Of a stretch of DNA of 64,000 bases, positions 59,701 through 64,000 are shown one piece after another. Under the pieces are notes generated by a model. That model was given only the letters and a program-made list of their open reading frames with translations. It was not told the origin of the DNA and searched no databases. The translations under genes and the position numbers were made by a program. The stretch comes from Hippophae tibetana (taxonomy: Eukaryota; Streptophyta; Magnoliopsida; Rosales; Elaeagnaceae), in the NCBI GenBank assembly GCA_037013495.1, contig CM072804.1:38480501-38544500 (forward strand), in the 5' to 3' direction. Position 1 is the stretch's first letter, and each line of letters begins with the position of its first letter.

Positions 59701-61097
59701 CACGTCAACATGACATCATCAAATGATGTCATCATTCACTACTCGGCATTTCCACCATTTTTTATCATTTTTTCACCCACTTTTTCTTCTCATCCTCACC
59801 TATAAATACCCATATTCTCTTCATAAATAAACACACCTCAAAACACATCTTCTCTTCTCTTTCTTTCTCTCATTTCTTAGTTTGTTTTAGTTTTTCTAGT
59901 TTTTTTCTTAGTTTTTAGCTTTTCTTAGTTAGTTTCTCTTAGTTTTAGAGTTTTTCTCTTTTTGAGAAGAACTAGTTATGTTTTTGTAATTTATTTTCTT
60001 TTTTATTCAATAAATAAGAGTGCAAATTCCGTTTGGAGGTTTTCCAGCAATGGAAATAGCAACAAAGTACTGTAAGGATTTTATTTTCTTTACAGTTATT
60101 TTTTATACTTTATTCTTACATGTTATATTTAATTTGTCTGTGATTAAATTTAACTTTGCTGGCTTTTGTAATAATAACATTGTTATGCATGCGAAATATT
60201 AAATAGGTAAAAATCTCTAAAATGAATTAATTTTATTTTTATTCAAGATTTTATATTAAGATTGTTAGAGAGAAATATATTATTTTTCATTACAAACTTA
60301 AATCTGAAAATTAGATTTTAAGGTTTAGTTATTCGATCTGATTTAGAGTAGTGCTCTTTTATTTGTTGGTACAATCGCCCGGTAGTTAGAGTGAAGCTCT
60401 ATTTCAAAAGTTTTTATAAGAATTATTATCTGAAAATGTATTGACAACATGTTTTCAGTACTGGTTTTAAAACTTGAAAGTTAGTACTCGGATAATTAAA
60501 TTCTTAGGTTTAATTTGGACACCTTAAATAAAGTTTAAATTGTCTACCCCCACCAAAGGTGGCATTTAAATGGTTCATTTTCAATCTCTTAGAAAAATGA
60601 ATTAATTTAATTAACCAAATTAGTTATCAACCCCACCCATGGGTGTTAATTCATTTGTTTAGTTAATAAAGAATATCTAACCCTACCAAAGGTGGTATTC
60701 ATATAAAAAAGAGACAATCAATAAATATCAATTTATATCTTTAATAACCTAAATAATATGAGTAAGCATAATTAACTTAGTTATTATATCCATAAATACT
60801 CCACTATTATAAATGATAAAATTTGCATAAATGTTTATTGAATCTTTATCTATGTTTATTTTTTATGTTATTAGATTAGAAACACAAAAACCCAAATATC
60901 GTGACAGGATGTTTAGGATTTAATTTCATTTTTAAAAGTTTGAATAATAAATTAAAATCCACATATATTCCTTCCTTAGATCGACCTTGGAGTATACTTA
61001 TCAATTTCTACGAAATGATTCGTGCACTTGTGAGAGTTTAATAAATATAAAACCAAAGTATTGGCAGGATCGGCGATGCCGGTTCTGCTCATCAATG
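59700..61097 (+). repeat. LTR of element J, lacking its beginning
   Basis: Plus-oriented family LTR from the promoter region to its end (GGTTCTGCTCATCA). TATAAATA at 59801-59808. Just upstream the paired bZIP sites have decayed into a perfect inverted repeat with 9-base arms (59711-59719 and 59723-59731). The U3 start and GC-rich array are missing. Confidence 0.85.
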
Positions 61098-61786
61098 GTC
61101 CAACAAATTTAGTTAAATTATTGTTATGAATGGGTGTGCCTTAAGTGATTATCATGGTTTTCAACAGCGTATGTGTCCACAAAGTTAACAATAACATATT
61201 CTAAAGCATCATTAGGGAACATGTTATGAAGTACATAATTGACTAGTTCATCAATAACATCTTTTAGTTAACAATAACATATTCTAAAGCATCATTAGGG
61301 AACATGTTATGAAGTACATAATTTACTAGTTCATCAATAACATCTTTCTTAAAGCAATCACTAGTATTATCAGTATTAGAAAATTTAATTACTTTAAAAA
61401 CATTAAATGTTACATGTTTCTTGTAGTCTCATTCTTAGCTCACCTTTTTGTACATCAATGAGTGTTCTTTCAGTTGCTAAGAATGGATGACCAAGTATGA
61501 TAAGAATGTCAAAATCCTCCTCCATGTCTAGTATAACGAAATCTATCGAAAAGATGAACTTGTCCACTTTCACTAGCATATCTTCTACCATACCATTGGG
61601 TTGATTAATTGACCTATCTCTCATTTGCAATGTTTTTGAAGTGGGTTTGGCTCCACCAACCCCCAATTTCTTGATAGCTAATAGTGGCATAAGGTTAATG
61701 CTTATACTTAAGTCATATAATGCCATGCCAAAATATATATTCCCAATTGTTCAAGGGATGTCAAAGCTACCATAATCTTTAAGCTT
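61098..61786 (-). pseudogene. Athila-like protease, element K
   Basis: The minus frame 61726-61403 has ALYDLSISINLMPLLAI, in which the Gly of the catalytic D-L-G triad is replaced (D-L-S), then GVGGAKPTSKTLQMRDRSIN, VDKFIFSIDFVILDMEED and IILGHPFLATERTLIDV. The linker (61400-61098) contains an 83-bp tandem duplication. Same family as the protease at 37433. Confidence 0.8.
61184..61349. repeat. 83-bp tandem duplication
   Basis: 61184-61266 is repeated at 61267-61349 with what looks like a single difference. It lies in the protease-RT linker of element K. Confidence 0.9.
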
Positions 61787-62880
61787 TTATGGTAGCTTTC
61801 TCTCAAAGATGACACTAGAACCTTCAGTTATGGTTATTGTCTCATTATCTCTAAGCCTTATTTTCTTAGATAGGATTTCCTTCATGAATTTGGCATATGA
61901 AGGAATGTGTTCAAGTGTATCTACAAATGATATGTTTATGTGCAGCTTCTTGAAGACATTCAAGAATTTTGAAAATTGATGGTCTAAATTTTTCTTTTGG
62001 AGTCTTTGTGGGAAAGGAATAGTGGGTTTGTAGAGGTTGCTTTTCTTTGGGTGAATCACTTTTTTCAATACTCTCTTTGTCCACTTGTTCCTCCTCATTC
62101 CTTTTAGATTCCTTCTTCTCTTCAAAGGTTTTACCACTCTTCAAGGCTATTGCTTTACAATTCTCCTTACCTTCTTTGTTTGGATTAACTTTTGTGTTGC
62201 TGGGAAGGTTACCTTGAGGAATTTTACTTATGGTTTAGGTCAGTTGCCCCATTTGAATCTCCAAATTTTGAATAGAAGCCCCATGAGTGGAATCTATGTG
62301 ATCCACTTTTGTATTTACTGAATGAATGAAGTCTTTCATCATTTCCATTAAAGCACTTGTGTTGTCCTCACTAGATGGCTTCTTCTTCTGGGCTTGTGGT
62401 TTTTGAAAACATGGTGGTGGGGAGGGTTTATGGTTGAATTAATTACCACCTTGATTGTTGTTATTATTTAATGAGAAATTTGGGTGGTTTTTCCATCTAG
62501 GGTTTAAGTGTTTGAGTATGGGTTTCCTTGGTAGTTTTGATTGTTGACATAATTTACTACTTCAAGAAGCTTTCCACATGCCTCAGTAGAATGAAATCCA
62601 TTGCAATAATCAGACACCATGAATGGGCTTTTACCATATTTACCCCCACATTACCACCATCTAACTTCTTAGTTAAATCTAGTAGTATATAATTTATTTG
62701 AGCTTGTAATGCTACTATGATGTCTACATCTAATTTGCTAGCCACTCCCTTTGGGTTTAGCCTCTCCATAGGCCATTTGAAATTATTGGCCGCCATCTCA
62801 TCAAGTAGTGCAAAAGATTTCTCTTCAGTTTTATTCATTATGCTAAACCTTCTATTACTACCACGAGTTCCACCGTGCAA
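61787..62880 (-). pseudogene. gag C-terminal half, element K
   Basis: 62880-62557 holds KSFALLDEMAANNFKWP and a nucleocapsid knuckle remnant SDYCNGFHSTEAC (about 62612-62575), whose first cysteine is Ser; a frameshift precedes it. An Asn/Gln-rich part with stops follows, then the basic linker (62137-61787) with PFPQRLQKKNLDHQFSKFL, SYAKFMKEILSKK and ITITEGSSVIF. The capsid part is absent. Confidence 0.78.
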
Positions 62881-62969
62881 TTATCTTCAATTGGCGATAG
62901 TGTTTGTTATAATAATCCTTCTAATTACAGAAGTATTTTGGGGGCATTGCAATACATAACACTCACTAT

Positions 62970-63640
62970 ACCTACCATTTATTTCTTAGTTAAAAAAGCA
63001 TGTCAATATATGTCCAATCCCATGCAATCTCATTAGGTAGTTGTCAAAAAGATTCTACGATATCCAACTAGTAGCATTGAGTTTGGTATTGAATTTAAAC
63101 CATAACCATAACTTACTATTAGCACTTTTTTTTATGCAGATTGGGGCTCTTATTTTGACACAAAAGATCTAGCTTTGGTTCACTAGTGTACTTGGGAGCC
63201 AATCCTATCATTTGGGCAACTCAAAAATAGCCAACTATTGTTAGGCCAAGCATAAAGGCTGAATACAGATGTTTACATTCATAGTAGCTAAAGTAATTTG
63301 GGTTTATTCATTGCATAGTGAAGTTAAAATTAGGTCCTTTAAACCAATTATTTGGTATGATAGTACTAGTGTCATAGCCATAAGTGCTAACCATGTGCTT
63401 CATTTTAAGACAAAGTATATGGATTTAGACTATCATTTTATTAGGGAAAAAGTACTCGTAAATGAAATTGCAGTCCAATATGTCCCATCTAGTAAACAAA
63501 AGGCTGACATCTTCATAAAAGCTTTCCCTACTACTCAATTTTTGTATCTCAGGCACAAACTTAGTGTCACTTATGTGCCATTGAGTTTTCCGAATGAGGA
63601 ATTAGCATATCTGGAATTGAGATGTAAAATTGTGCAATGA
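62970..63640 (+). pseudogene. Copia RT end and RNase H, element L
   Basis: Readable from KKACQYMSNPMQSH (62985) through ADWGSYFDTKDLAL with stops, then an open 123-codon stretch: IIWYDSTSVIAISANHVLHF, TKYMDLDYHFIREKVL, VQYVPSSKQKADIFIKAF. These are RNase H and C-terminal markers of Ty1/copia pol. RT catalytic parts are not present. It is followed by a candidate LTR. Confidence 0.82.
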
Positions 63641-64000
63641 TATTATAGACAAAGGTGGATAAATAAGAAGGCAATATGGCTTCAAACTTGTAATGGTAGT
63701 ATGCACGAGAATAACTGAAAACTAAAGCAGCATTAAAACTAGTTTACCAATGTAAAGGTTACTGAAATAAATAATCACAAATGAAGTTAAAGTTGTTATA
63801 CTATATTGCTTATGAACATAAAATGCTAGCTATTAGAGTGTATCACATGTGATCAAGTCCAAACAATTTTTAAACATCATTAGAGGTACTGATTTAGGGA
63901 GTATATAAGAGGGGTTGTTTTATGTGGAGACTATATCAAGTTTAATCAAGCCTTGTATAAGTATGTTCTTAATTAAATGAAACTTTACATCTACATGTTT
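63641..64000 (+). repeat. Possible 3' LTR start of element L
   Basis: After the pol stop a purine-rich GACAAAGGTGGA could be a polypurine tract. A promoter-like GAGTATATAAGAGG (63899-63912) lies downstream, followed by TCAAGTTTAATCAAGCC. LTR boundaries cannot be set because the window ends. Confidence 0.4.

Overview
The window is nuclear DNA of a flowering plant, most likely a eudicot. It is very AT-rich and almost entirely built from broken, nested LTR retrotransposons. The only intact cellular gene I can support is a single-exon CAF1-type deadenylase (19138-19947, + strand). Species is not determined. The plant assignment rests on the CAF1 protein, the Athila-like and Tat-like Ty3/gypsy lineages, Ty1/copia elements, a CACTA terminus and hAT-like non-autonomous elements.

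Layout, with letters used in the entries. A (1-7213, minus): Athila-like Ty3/gypsy element running off the left edge, with LTR, tRNA-Asp primer site, two successive gag-like regions, protease and start of RT. CACTA end fragment (7214-8219). B (8220-12951, plus): non-coding LTR element of the same family. 12952-18837: gypsy 3' debris, a hAT-like element with an 8-bp target duplication, then unassigned AT-rich DNA. CAF1 follows, and 200 bp downstream of it a complete but defective Ty1/copia element C (20153-25435, minus, target duplication GTTTT). 26190-28524: second copia gag with primer site and LTR. D (28545-31100, minus): gag plus 3' domain. E (31100-34278, plus): 3' domain and LTR, interrupted by a second hAT-like element. 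F (34279-38473, minus): protease, duplicated RT/RNase H and integrase start. 38474-39399: LTR fragment. G (39400-43757, plus): 3' half and LTR of a related element. H (43975-51276, minus): complete non-coding LTR element with target duplication TTCCT. 51485-53599: Tat-like RNase H/integrase fragments. I (53600-58860, minus): gag-only element with 3' LTR. J (58857-61097, plus): gag fused to an LTR. K (61098-62880, minus): protease and gag. L (62970-64000, plus): copia RNase H end.

The most interesting theme is a family (A, B, D, E, H, J) in which protein-coding regions are decayed or absent while apparent cis-acting parts persist: primer site, polypurine tract, a duplicated stem-loop in the leader, a hairpin block downstream of the first gag, and an LTR promoter with paired TGACGTCA sites, a G-box and a GC-rich repeat array. 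H is complete with a target duplication and LTRs differing by only a few percent by eye, so an RNA without genes was apparently mobilised fairly recently by proteins supplied in trans. Two copies also carry tandem duplications of the primer-site/LTR junction.
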